From assembly GCA_009363875.1 (NCBI GenBank), contig CM018680.1, positions 57,109,088 to 57,173,087 on the forward strand: a DNA stretch of 64,000 nt, given 5' to 3'. The stretch comes from Mikania micrantha (taxonomy: Eukaryota; Streptophyta; Magnoliopsida; Asterales; Asteraceae). The notes beneath the pieces were generated by a model. It had not been told where the DNA came from and searched no databases. It was given only the letters and a program-made list of their open reading frames with translations. The position numbers were made by a program, and so were the translations under genes. The number at the start of each line of letters is the position of its first letter. Position 1 is the first letter of the stretch. Below are positions 24,956 to 35,903 of this stretch, piece after piece.

Positions 24956-25206
24956 GGATTGAATCATATAAAAACCCGATCTTAGAGAGAAAACTCTTAA
25001 ACCCTATTTGAGCTATTGATTTGGAATCTTAAAATTAAATATGTGGTTCAAATTAAACCTGAATAAAAAATTGGGTTTGAATAAACAAATCATTTTTAAT
25101 GTGAGTTAATGTGGACCACATATTTATTTTCAAGATTCCAAATCAATGGCTCACATAGGGTTCAAGGGTTTTCTCTCTAAGATTGAGTTTTCATATGATT
25201 TAATCA
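24956..25206. mobile_element. Fold-back MITE (about 250 bp)
   Basis: Arms of about 95 bp: left GATTGAATCATATAAAAACC, right (read inward) GATTAAATCATATGAAAACT, both continuing with TCTTAGAGAGAAAAC and GATTTGGAATCTT. Fragments of the same family occur at about 48485-48515 and 52240-52328. It ends four bases before the Helitron at 25211. Confidence 0.78.
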
Positions 25207-25210
25207 CATA

Positions 25211-26712
25211 TCTTCCTAAACTAACAAAGGAGTATAAATAGGAGACACTTGGCAATTTTTTAGACCACAAAAATATTTTATTTCCCGCCTAAAACTTGAC
25301 ACAATCTATTTTGTTATATGGATCTTTAAATACGGTCAATTAAATATATAATTAAGGTTCAATTTTTATGATTTTCCCCCAAAAAATTTTAAAAATCATT
25401 TAATTACTTTTTTAGACCTTTATTTGAGTTTTAAAATCTACTTTCATTTTGAAATCCTTATTTCTATAACAACTTCACTGGTAATAAATCGAATTGCCTT
25501 CTCCCTCACTATTTTTCATGAAAATATTTCTCAATTACACATCTTATGAAGCCTTTTAAGTACTACATGAACATTTAATTGGAGATACAAATTAGCATGC
25601 AATCACATTTTCATTGTAACTATCCATTTAGCAATTCTAAATTTAAAAAAAACTTCTACTTATAAAAAAAAAGATTTCTTTGTGTTTGTATTAGAGAGAT
25701 TCCAAAAGAAACAAAAGAAACAAAAATTAACAATCAGAAGGAAATGTATAAGTTCATTTTTTATTGTATTATTTAAGTAATTAATGTAGTATGAAAGAAT
25801 CCGTTGCTTCTTATTTGAAGTTACGGTGAAATTTTCTAAGCATTTTTTCATTACGAAGTTAAGTTGATTAAACAAACCAAATAGGTAATAGCTACTACAC
25901 TCATATGATTACAAACATGGAATAACATGAACATAAAGAAAACTAAACCATGTTAGGAGTTGTTTATTTAGGTTTGAATGTGTCTGAATCTGAATGGTTC
26001 AGATTCAGACCGTTTGTTTCTTGCAAAAAAACATGTCTGAATGGGATAGAAGGCCTGATTGGGGGTGAAGGGGGAGATTTACACATTTGAATGGGGGGGG
26101 GGAGTCGACCGAGTGGCGATGGCGGGTGGTGGAGGCGGCTGGGACTGTGACGGAGATCAACCACTGCTCCCATTGCTATCATCTCGATCGGAGTCAGAGA
26201 ACAAGTGGAGATGAGAGGACAGCTCGCGACCGAAGGAGTTTCCATCATTATCAGATACAATAGTTCCTATAATATTTGTTATCGAACATTTTTTTCTAAG
26301 AATAAACCTTACACCTTTAGATGCAACAGTTCTCTTAAAGTTTCAACTAAGACAGTTTCCACTTGCCATATGTTTTGCAACGATGATTAACAAGAGTTGG
26401 GGACAATCCCTGTCCAGGGTTGGGCTATACTTGAAACAACCAGTTTTTACACATGGCCAGCTTCAAGTCGAATTATCTGGAGTCAAGAGTAGAGATGGTT
26501 TGCAGTTTTTAGTTCTAGATAAGAAGAATAAACCTACAAACGCTACATTCAAAGTTGCATACAAAGAAATTTTCCTAGATTTGTTATATAAGATTCAATT
26601 TTAGTTCTATTTATTTAGCAGTTAGTTTATTTAAATAATAAAAATTGTGTATAAATTTAAGAGTTTAATGTTTAACTATTCAACCCGTATAATACACGGG
26701 TTTCTATGCTAG
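25211..26712 (+). mobile_element. Helitron (1502 bp) with decayed helicase
   Basis: Starts TCTTCCTAAACTAACAAAGG after A25210. Ends with a 7-bp stem hairpin (AACCCGT 26682-26688, ACGGGTT 26696-26702) and CTAG at 26709-26712, followed by T26713. Inside lies the coding remnant of a PIF1-type helicase at 26341-26604, so this is a deletion derivative of an autonomous element. A separate MITE-like piece with GTCTGAATCTGAATGG words lies about 25950-26060. Confidence 0.88.
26341..26604 (+). pseudogene. C-terminal remnant of Helitron RepHel (PIF1-type helicase)
   Basis: The frame reads FQLRQFPLAICFATMINKSW then GQSLSRVGLYLKQPVFTHG, the conserved late helicase segment of plant Helitron RepHel proteins (the usual INKSQGQSL and VALSRVKSRDGL positions are recognisable but altered: W for Q, and ELSGVKSRDGL). 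Rep domain and most of the helicase are gone. Nothing upstream of 26341 stays in frame. Confidence 0.85.
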
Positions 26713-26738
26713 TATATATATATAAGGAATACATAATT

Positions 26739-27137
26739 TGAAACCCCCTCTTTAGTGTGAAAACTATGAAAAACATGTAAAAATCATGTAACAAAACGTT
26801 TTTTTAATGAAATTGTTTTTACAGGTTTGTAACACTATTGAATACATTTTTATAAAAAAATAAAAAAAAGCGCCGACCAGATATTTTTGAAAAAATATTT
26901 TATAAAACCATGTAAAACATACGTAACAAAACGTAAAAAAATTCGTCAGATCTGACGCAGGATTACGTATGTTTTACATGGGTTTAGAAAAAATATATTT
27001 TTTTATATATTTGGTCGGCGTTTTGTTGATTTTTATAAAAATGTGCCAATAATGTTACAAACATGTAAAAAAAATTCAAAAAAAGTACGTTTTTTTACAT
27101 GATTTTGTCTAGTTTTCACACTAAAATGGGTTTTCAT
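26739..27137. mobile_element. Fold-back element (about 400 bp)
   Basis: Nearly the whole stretch pairs with itself: TTTAGTGTGAAAACTA (26751) against TAGTTTTCACACTAAA (27110-27125), CATGTAAAA words on both sides, GCGCCGACCA (26870) against TTGGTCGGCG, with the centre near 26950. It lies just right of the Helitron end. No coding content. Confidence 0.7.
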
Positions 27138-27957
27138 TTTATTAATTCCATACACACACACTAACATTAGAAACACATATATTACATGAGTTTTGATTTG
27201 GTCTGGTCTTATCGGAGTTAATTGGTTTTCCATAAGATGCGTTAACAACGGATCCTGTCATTTAAAACAAGTGTAATTTTGCTTTACACTTTAAATATTT
27301 ATTTAATGTGATAACAAATTATACTGTTGTAAGATCTTAAATGAAAATAAATTTGCACAAACACAAAAACAAAGACAGCTTGTACATGTATAAAAAAATC
27401 ATCAAACATACGCACACATATACTGGGTGTTGAAATATCAACACTTATTTTCAACGATAACCATTGATAACCCGTTAAAATCAATCCAAAAATTAGTTTA
27501 TTTTCCTATTATGATTGCGTATGTGTAAAACTTTTTTAGGTATAAAAAATATATGTAATGGATATCTAAATGGAAAACAAAAATAACTAAGTAGTGAATG
27601 GGTTTTGAACTCATAATATGGCCCTTAAAAGTAAAAACCTACGCCATCTCATCTGCGCATTTTAAACCATTTAGAAACCCGTTTTTGTATTTCGGTTAAT
27701 GAATTGGTCAAAACTTGCAGTTTGACCCTCTTTAAGGTTCCAAATGAACAAGCATGTCAACTAGTTCGGTTGAAGAAAAAAAAAAGTTAACTGGAGGTTA
27801 ACCGGTTCGGTTACTAGATCGATTTGGGTTATAGAGTTAGAAAAACTAGTAATTATCTGAACCAGCTTTGATCAAACTGTTTTCACCGGTTACCCGTTCG
27901 GTTAACCTGAAACCGGATTTTGACTAGTTAATTAATTTGTGCACTTCTATCTACAAT
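27138..27957. other. Intergenic, decayed repeats
   Basis: A tRNA-like SINE scrap at 27596-27665 (GGGTTTTGAACTC word, minus-strand B box) and a CCGGTT-rich stretch at 27740-27930 like a decayed hAT MITE. No gene. Confidence 0.4.
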
Positions 27958-28130
27958 TACTATATATACAATTGGGAAAGGTAATGATTGCGAGTGAATA
28001 GTGATATGAATAAAAAAAATCCAAACCTCTTCAATACATTACTATATATACAATTAGGGAAGGTAATGATTGCGAGTGAATAGTGATATTAATTAATTAA
28101 ATAATCCTAACCGCTTCAATACATATGAGA
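27958..28130. repeat. Tandem duplication, about 85-bp unit
   Basis: ACTATATATACAATTGGGAA followed by GGTAATGATTGCGAGTGAAT occurs twice, about 87 bp apart, with a related word after 28991 (ATTACGAGTGAGTAG). The duplication precedes a Helitron-like 3' end at 28990. Confidence 0.7.
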
Positions 28131-28963
28131 AGATATTGTTTCAAAACAATTTTTTATGAACCGCTCTGAAAAATACAGGTTGACGCCTTGACCGCTTCAA
28201 CCGCTGTTAAAAACTTTTTATTTTTCTTCTCTACAACTGCAAAAGATATAGGAAAAGAAAATAATTAATGTTAGTACAATAGGTTGGCATGTTTATTGTT
28301 ATTATTAGTTTTTTTTTTTATTATTATTATTATTTTTGTAAATCTTGGCAAAGGCAATTATTTTATTTTCCTTTTCTTTACTACCGTTTGGAAAATTGAA
28401 AATTTTCTTTTTCGAATCGCTGCAAAAGAAATATGCATAATGATTTCCTTTTTTTTACCATTTCAAAAGTAATTTCGTATTTTAATTTAATAATAACAGT
28501 ACTTTGATAATATTACTAATTAAATAATGTTTTATTTCTTGTTTTGCGATCGATTTTATCTGTATTTTGATATATGTGATGTTGTACAGCAAGATGGTAT
28601 GGTTGATCTTTAAATTTTTGGTCAGAATGTACAGCAGATAATACATATGTCAAACAAATTGACAGTCGTTACGGCTCGTTTTTATATGTGTTTTGATGTT
28701 TGCAATGTTATCACTGCTATCGTGATCAAATATCTGTATGGTAGAGTGATATGGCTTACAATTTTGTTTTTCAAAATACATATATAAAAACATATCACAA
28801 CGGTTGTCATATAGGAAGCACAACAATTTTTTATGATATGAAAGACATGATTATAACGACTACACTTTATGGTTTTAGATCGGAGCGACAACTGTGATAT
28901 ATCTACACTTTGATATATGGGATTTTGTCTATGTTATGATATTCGAAATAGTGTAGGAAATCC

Positions 28964-28990
28964 CGCCGCAACTCACGGGTAAACCCCTAG
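28964..28990 (+). mobile_element. 3' terminus of a second Helitron family
   Basis: CCCGCCGCAACTCACGGG can form a short hairpin, followed by TAAACCCCTAG and T. This matches the CCCGCCGCAAC...GGG/CTAG ends of another plant Helitron group. The 5' end was not found; the DNA from about 28500 on (repeated TTTTGATATATG, GATG words) is probably its body. Confidence 0.6.
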
Positions 28991-29138
28991 TTACTATAAA
29001 TAAATCATTACGAGTGAGTAGTAAAATTAAACATTGAGATGATTTTGGATTATTAGATGCGGTTTGTAACGTTTTTGACGTGGTTTGAGAATGATTTTTA
29101 GACGCAGTTTGAGGGATTTTTTTTTGCCACGGTTGAGA

Positions 29139-29853
29139 TAGGGGTGTTCTTTGGGTATTTTGTTCGGGTTTCGGGTTAAATGATTCGGGTTATTCGGGTA
29201 TTTGTGTATGAAATATTAACCAAATACCAACCCTAATAACATTCGGTTTATTCGGTGTTCGGGTATCGGGTATCGTGTTTAATCGGGTTATGTTATTCGG
29301 GTTTCGGGTTTAAATTTGTGTTTTGGTTTCCGACATAGTATGCAACTCAATTTTGACCAAATTAACCAATAAATAATGCATTAGCAAAATTAAAATGATA
29401 TAAATAGATAAGTGATTTAATAAACCTCAAATACTAACTTCAATTTTGTCAAATCATGTTAATAAAACCAAAATTCAAAACATCAAATATCAACTAAAAG
29501 TACTAATGTTCAGAATCAAAGTTGCCTAAATCATAACAATTTCAATAATATGTATGGATTGGATTGTATGCCATGTACATAGCCATATATTTATCAATTT
29601 TATATGGATTTCATTTTTAAAATTAGATACATTTAAAAAACTAAAAAAATAGAAATTAAGCTTTTAAAATTAGTCGGGTTATTCGGGTAACCCGAATTCT
29701 ATATAATTTGATTCATATACCGATTCGATTTTATATTTTCGGGTTCGGGTTTAGAGCTAGTTCGGGTTGACTAATTCGGGTGTACTCTTATTCGGGTTCG
29801 GGTGTATATGAATCGGGTTTGTTTTTCGGGTATGAATAAAAATGACACCCCTA
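29139..29853. mobile_element. hAT-type MITE (715 bp) with 8-bp TSD
   Basis: Termini TAGGGGTGT and ACACCCCTA. TSD GGTTGAGA at 29131-29138 and 29854-29861. The ends are rich in TTCGGGT/ACCCGAA words, the centre is AT-rich. No transposase. The interrupted host sequence (AGACGCGGTTT-type repeats) continues on both sides. Confidence 0.88.
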
Positions 29854-30543
29854 GGTTGAGATGATTTTTGATTACTAGACACGGTTTATAGTTTTTTAAC
29901 GAGGTTGAAGTGTATGGATTTTTAGCCGTGGTTTTTAGGGGCGTTTGTGCAATGATTTATAGAGGCGGTTTGAGGGGAAAAAAAAAGGAAACTGCTTCAA
30001 AAGAATAAAGCCAAGAAGCAGATAAAACAATTTTCAATTACTTTTCAAATGTTTTATTTTTAACCATAAAGTTTGAACTCTTAATTTTATATCCATGTTA
30101 TTTTATTCAAATATTTTTAATATTCATATAATTGTAACATTTTCTTATATTATCAGATAACAATCATACTTATATTAATTTGATCGCAATTTTCTGACGA
30201 ACATTTATATTATTTTGAACTCAAACAATCACAAAAATTTTGCATGTTATTCGCAAACATATAACATGTCCGTACATTATCTAATATTTGTACCATATTT
30301 ATCATTTTGATTGTAATTAGTTAACAAACTATTTAGATTTAATAGTAATATTTGTTTAAATAAAGATAATTAAATAATACTTATAACTAACATTTCTCAC
30401 TGGAAGTTATATCTACTGAACTTGTAAAGAAAGGAACTCTCGTTGAAAAGCATCGACACTTCCAGATAAAGTATATATAATATAATTCTTGTTTGAACCA
30501 ATAAAATAAAATAAAGAATTAAGAAAAAATAGCCCCCCGCCCC

Positions 30544-30727
30544 TAGAGGTGGGCAAAAAAACGGTTTCGGAACAGGAACCGGTTTGTACCCGACCCGGTG
30601 GGTACGGGCAGTTCCGGGTTCTCAGAGAAATCGAAACCGGAACCGGCAAAAAATCGAAACCGGTTGTTGACAGGAACTGGTTCTGGAACCGGAATCTGTT
30701 TAAAAAAAACCGGTTTACCCATCTCTG
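30544..30727. mobile_element. hAT-type MITE (184 bp) with 8-bp TSD
   Basis: Termini TAGAGGTGGGCAAA and TTTACCCATCTCTG. TSD CCCGCCCC at 30536-30543 and 30728-30735. Interior full of GAACCGG/CCGGTT words. Confidence 0.87.
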
Positions 30728-31514
30728 CCCGCCCCCATGAGGGCTGAGGGCATGAGGCCCGTGAACTACTCTTTTTTCTTTTATTTGCGATGGCATTTGT
30801 CCAAGCCCAAATAACAGCCTTTTTATGTTAGAAAGCCCAAGTAGAATACCAGTTACTCCACTTGCATAATTTTGGTTCTTCATGATTAAATCTTATGTCT
30901 CCAAAATCTAATATAATTTTCATTTGATTAATCAGGGCATCTCTTTTCAGTTAGCCAATCTTGTACTTGAAACATATAATATTTTTTAATCACCAACAAC
31001 GTTTGTTAACAAAAACAAAAATAATAGCATCATATTACACCCATCTAACGCCATTTACACCATTTATACGTCTTGTATAGGTTTAAACGAGACATATAAG
31101 AGGACAACAATTATTTTTCAGATTTCTTAGTGTTAATTATTGTACTCTTATACGTCTCATATAGTTTGTATACGAGATCAATCATTGTTGAATTAGTGGG
31201 TGTCATAAAGGGCTATAATACATGGTGTATAATGTTGGTGAGGTGTTAAAATAAAAATTTTAGGTGTATAAATAATCAAGCCCTAATAATAATATATGAG
31301 TTTCATTTGAGGATGATTCAATCCTCACAAGTTAGCAAATCATTTGTACTTGAAATCTCTGTCCCTTGAAATCGACATAATTTAATTACTATAAAAAAAA
31401 TTCAGATATTCTGTTCAAGTGAATTTGTTAATAAAACCCCTAAAATGATTTTTTTTATGTATGTTTTGCGAACACAACATTGTTCTACTAACTTGCACAA
31501 CATCAATGAGCTAA
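30728..31514. other. Intergenic, no gene
   Basis: AT-rich. A small inverted repeat at about 31095-31170 (GAGACATATAAGAG against CTCTTATACGTCTC) may be a MITE scrap. No ORF of note. Confidence 0.4.
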
Positions 31515-33785
31515 TGTCACACCCCCACCTCTCGTCACCTGAGATGATGTTATTCTGAAAAAGTTGCGGAAGCATAGTGGTGATATCTCAGAGATCAAGT
31601 GTGACTTACTTGATCCGATATCATAGCACACAGCTTAACTTAAAGTAAATATATTACAAGGATGTCGTAATCACAACCAACATTACATTATATAAACTAA
31701 GTTTATTACATTATCTGATTTATTTAATTACAACCATATAAAGTGCATCCTCACCTTATGGTTACTGTCTTCCTACAAAAGTTTTAAGTTTTAAACGTCA
31801 GCACAAAGCTGGTGAGTTCGTAAAGTTCATGTTCAACAATATGATATGCAATACAAGTTCTCACAATGTTCAGTTCAAGATAACCATGTGACCCGTATCT
31901 AGTTCCTTTCGGACTGTTCTGTTTAGTTCTACAAAGATAATACCCGTCGGTAAATATCTTGGTGCCTCATTGTCTTAATGTCTATCACTACATTAAGAAG
32001 TTCTGGATACAGATAACAAACATTTACACCAAGGGGAGTTGCAAGCTCCCGTCAAATGGGTTGTCAGCCGATAGTACTATCATTGTTTTCTGTTCAGCCT
32101 CGCATGGGTTCACTAGATACAGTTCAAGAAATGAGGACTTTTAAGTTCTGTGATAGGGTTCTGTTCTACAAGCAAAATCCCATGAAATCTACAAGTTCTC
32201 AACAAATCAAATGAAATCACGTAAATAACAGTGACACATATCATATAGTTCTGAAAAGTTCCACAGTGCTACCCCGATGTTTGTAAAATATTAAAAAGAA
32301 AAGGGGTTGTACGAAACTCAACTGAAGTCTCAAGATAGCAAGATCACTCGCAGACTGGTGATAATAGTGTAAGTCTGCATTAGTTTATGTTTAATGAGTT
32401 ATTTATGTTTTAACTTACTGATTAGATCTTTCTGAACGTCCAATGTCAAAGACATTGTCTTAACAGTCATCAAACTGATGTTAAGTATTTAATTAGTTAA
32501 TTTAATGTTATATCATACAATGTATGATAATGTAGGAACCTACACTGAATTAGGTTCCTAACACAATGTTGATGACACACTTGATTAATCAGAATAATCT
32601 CGGATTAACCAAATAGTTAATTTTGTTGATTATAATGCCAAAACAGTTTCTAGACAGATTAATGGCTTAGAAATGATCAATCCTTGTTATTGATTACCCA
32701 AATATCATGAAATCTCACAATGTAGCATTAGAATAGGTTTAATAACCATGTTTAACATACTAATCTGACTATTATCATAAACATCATATAATCGTTCCAG
32801 TGAGTATGTTAATGATTGTGATTAGCAAGGTTGCAAAAGTCACTTGGCGTTCCTAGGTCGGAATAGCTCCTTGGAGCGAGTAATCGGGGAGTACTCGACC
32901 CTAGGCGGGAGTACTCGGGTAATACTCATGAAGTAATCAGACTCGAAACAACTCCTTGGAGCGAGTACTCGGCCTTGTAGGCCGACTTTTGCAACAATGG
33001 TGATTAGTTTGAAACACTTGGATTTAACCTTGCATTTCAAAGATTAATCAAACTAATCACCTACATTGTCACAATCAAATGGTTTAAACCATTATAATCA
33101 TAGTTATGATTTCATGCAAACCGGGCATTACAACGGATCAAAACAAGGATTTACCCGTTAAAACATCGTGTTATTCGTTTATAATCAATCCTAGCCATCA
33201 TCTAGGCAATAATCAACAACTCTAACTATATCATAACGTTCAAAATCAAGATCTAATCAACCATTATCAAACTAGAAGGTTAAAACGAACCGTTACCTAA
33301 TCTGACGGATTTCTGCGAGTAGAACAACGATCAGGGCTTGCAGAAACGTTCCTTGGTGCGATCCGGATGTTTAGTCACCTTCAAAATAGAGTTTGAGAGC
33401 TGCGAATCTGAATTTTTGCGTCTGGAAATCGAGCAGAAGCGAGTAGAAGAGAAACTTTGAGTGTTCCCATGCAATCTGATCTTTCAAACAAATCTACCGA
33501 CATAACAGACCCCAAGCGCACCGCCCCGCGTGGCCGTTTGGCCAGGGGCGTACCGCGCGAGCCTAACAAATCCCAGATTTTTTTCGTGACTCCAGGCGTA
33601 CCGCCTAGCCCTGTTTTTCTCAAATTTTTGGATTTTTCTTCGTTTCGCGATTCCGGACAATCCGTAACTCCGTTTCGCGCACGGTTTTCGCCTACGTTCA
33701 TCATTTCTTGCATACTATCAACCTGTAATAATTACAATCGTCAAATCAACGTGGATTTCAAGAACGACCACATGTGCTCATGTCA
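31515..33785 (-). mobile_element. Minus-strand Ty3/gypsy LTR (solo or isolated)
   Basis: On the plus strand it opens TGTCACACCCCCACC at 31515, the reverse complement of the LTR end at 35551. Its other end near 33785 is fuzzy; there the minus strand carries words shared with the start of the 38458 LTR (AACGTAGGCGAAAACCGTG, GCGAAACGGAGTTACGG). Outside 31515 there is no primer site, so this LTR does not head an internal region. Carries the hAT MITE at 32826-32999 and an AGGCG-TAC-CGCCT hairpin at 33594-33606. Confidence 0.75.
32826..32999. mobile_element. hAT-type MITE (174 bp) with 8-bp TSD and visible empty site
   Basis: Termini CAAGGTTGCAAAAGTC and GACTTTTGCAACAATG. TSD GTGATTAG at 32818-32825 and 33000-33007. 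The inverted LTR copy at 34246-34253 carries the single uninterrupted target (CTAATCAC), so insertion followed LTR duplication. Confidence 0.93.
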
Positions 33786-33794
33786 TCGCACTCA

Positions 33795-35551
33795 AATTTT
33801 CACTTCTACTCGCTTCTGCTCGATTTCCGGACGCAAAAATTCAGATTTGCAGCTCTCAAACTCTATTTTGAAGGTGTCTAAACATCCGGATCACACCAAG
33901 GAACGTTTCTGCAAGCCCTGATATGTTTTTTTACGCGCAGATATCCGTTAGATTAGGTAACGGTTCGTTTTAACCTTCTAGCTTGATAATGGTTGATTAG
34001 ATCTTGATTTTGAACGTAATGATATAGTTAGAGTTGTTGATTATTGCCTAGATGATGGCTAGGATTGATTATAAATGAAGAACACGATGTTCTAACGGAT
34101 AAATCCTTGTTTTGATCCGTCGTAATGCCCGGTTTGCATGAAATCATAACTATGATTATAATGGTTTAAACCATTTGATTGTGACAATGTAGGTGATTAG
34201 TTTGATTAATCTTTGAAATGCAAGGTTAAATCCAAGTGTTTCAAACTAATCACAATCATTAACATACTCACTGGAACGATTATCTGATATTTATGATAAC
34301 AGTCAGATTAGTATGTTAAACATGGTTATTAAACCTATTCTAATGCTACATTGTGAGATTTCATGATATTTGGGTAATCAATAACAAGGATTGATAATTT
34401 CTAAGCCATTAAGCTGTCAAGAAACTGTTTAGGCATTATAATCAACAACATTAACTATTTGGTTAATCCGAGATTATTCTGATTAATCAAGTGTGTCATC
34501 AACATTGTGTTAGGAACCTAATTCAGTGTAGGTTCCTACATTATCATACATTGTATGATATAACATTAAATTAGCTAATTAAATACTTAACATCAATTTG
34601 ATGACTGTTAAGACAATGTCTTTGACATTGGACCTTCAGAAAGATCTAATCAGTAAGTTAAAACATTAATAACTCATTAAACATAAACTAATGCAGACTT
34701 ACACTATTATCACCAGTCTGCGAGTGATCTTGCTATCTTGAGACTTCAGGTGAGTTTCGTACAACCCCTTTTCTTTTTAATCTTTTACAAACATCGGGGT
34801 AGCACTGTGGAACTTTTCAGAACTATATGATATGTGTCACTGTTATCTACGTGATTTCATGTGATTTGTTGAGAACTTGTGGATTTCATGGGATTTTGCC
34901 TGTAGAACAGAACCCTATCAGAGAACTTAAAAGTCCTCATTTCTTGAACTGTATCTAGTGAACTCATGTGGGGCCGAACATAAAACAATGATAGTACTAT
35001 CGGCTGACAACCCATTTGATGGGAGCTTGCAACTCCCCTGGGTGTAAATGTTTGTAATCTGTTTCCAGAACTTCTTAATGTAGTGATAGACATTAAGACA
35101 ATGAGGCACCAAGATATTTACCTACGGGTAGTATCTTTATAGAACAGAACAGTCCGAAAGGAACTAGATACGGGTCCCATGGTTATATTGAACTGAACAT
35201 TGTGAGAACTTGTATTGCATATCATATTGTTGAACATGAACTTTACGAACTCACCAGCTTTGTGCTGACGTTTTAAACTTAAAACTTTTGCAGGAAGACA
35301 GTGACCATCGGGTGAGGATGCACTTCATATGGTTGTAATTAAATAAATCAGATAATGTAATAAACTTAGTTTATATAATGTAATGTTGGTTGTGATTACG
35401 ACACCCTTGTAATATATTTACTTTAAGTTAATATGTGTGCTATGATATCGGATCAAGTAAGTCACACCTGATCTCTGAGATATCACCACTATGTTTCCGC
35501 AACCTTCTCAGAATGACATCATCTCAGGTGACGAGAGGTGGGGGTGTGACA
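33795..35551 (+). mobile_element. Plus-strand Ty3/gypsy LTR, 5' end missing (element B)
   Basis: Mirror image of 31515-33440: about 1.75 kb of close inverted similarity. Ends GGGGGTGTGACA at 35551 followed by the primer site, so it is the 5' LTR of element B. The LTR start is lost at the junction with the minus-strand copy. Contains the 12-bp palindrome GATAGTACTATC at 34990-35001. Confidence 0.8.
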
Positions 35552-35554
35552 GGG

Positions 35555-35567
35555 TGGTATCAGAGCC
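35555..35567 (+). other. tRNA-iMet primer-binding site of element B
   Basis: TGGTATCAGAGCC, four bases after the LTR end. Confidence 0.9.
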
Positions 35568-35903
35568 ACATGTTATAGAATTGAGGTGGACTTAGATACC
35601 TAGACTATAACCATAGGCTCGTATAGTGACACAGACAGCACCGAACATAACTAATAAACAAAACTTGTTTTGAATTAAGCCAGGATAATCAGGTGGTACG
35701 AATTCCCGTTATAAGTGGCCAGCATAACTGAAATTCGCAACACGTGTGCATTCTAGTGAACTTTAATGCAAGCAGAACAATAATAACTATAAGAACGATT
35801 AGCTGCTTTAAGAAAGGAAGACATATCATATCATGTTTATATTGAATATTATTATTCAATATTTATCTCATGGTACTGATTTTAATTTTTTGTTTGTACA
35901 GCG

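Noticed and set aside
33381..33921. ORFs of 110-154 codons on both strands
   Set aside because: Span the centre of the LTR palindrome and cross a junction between two LTR copies.
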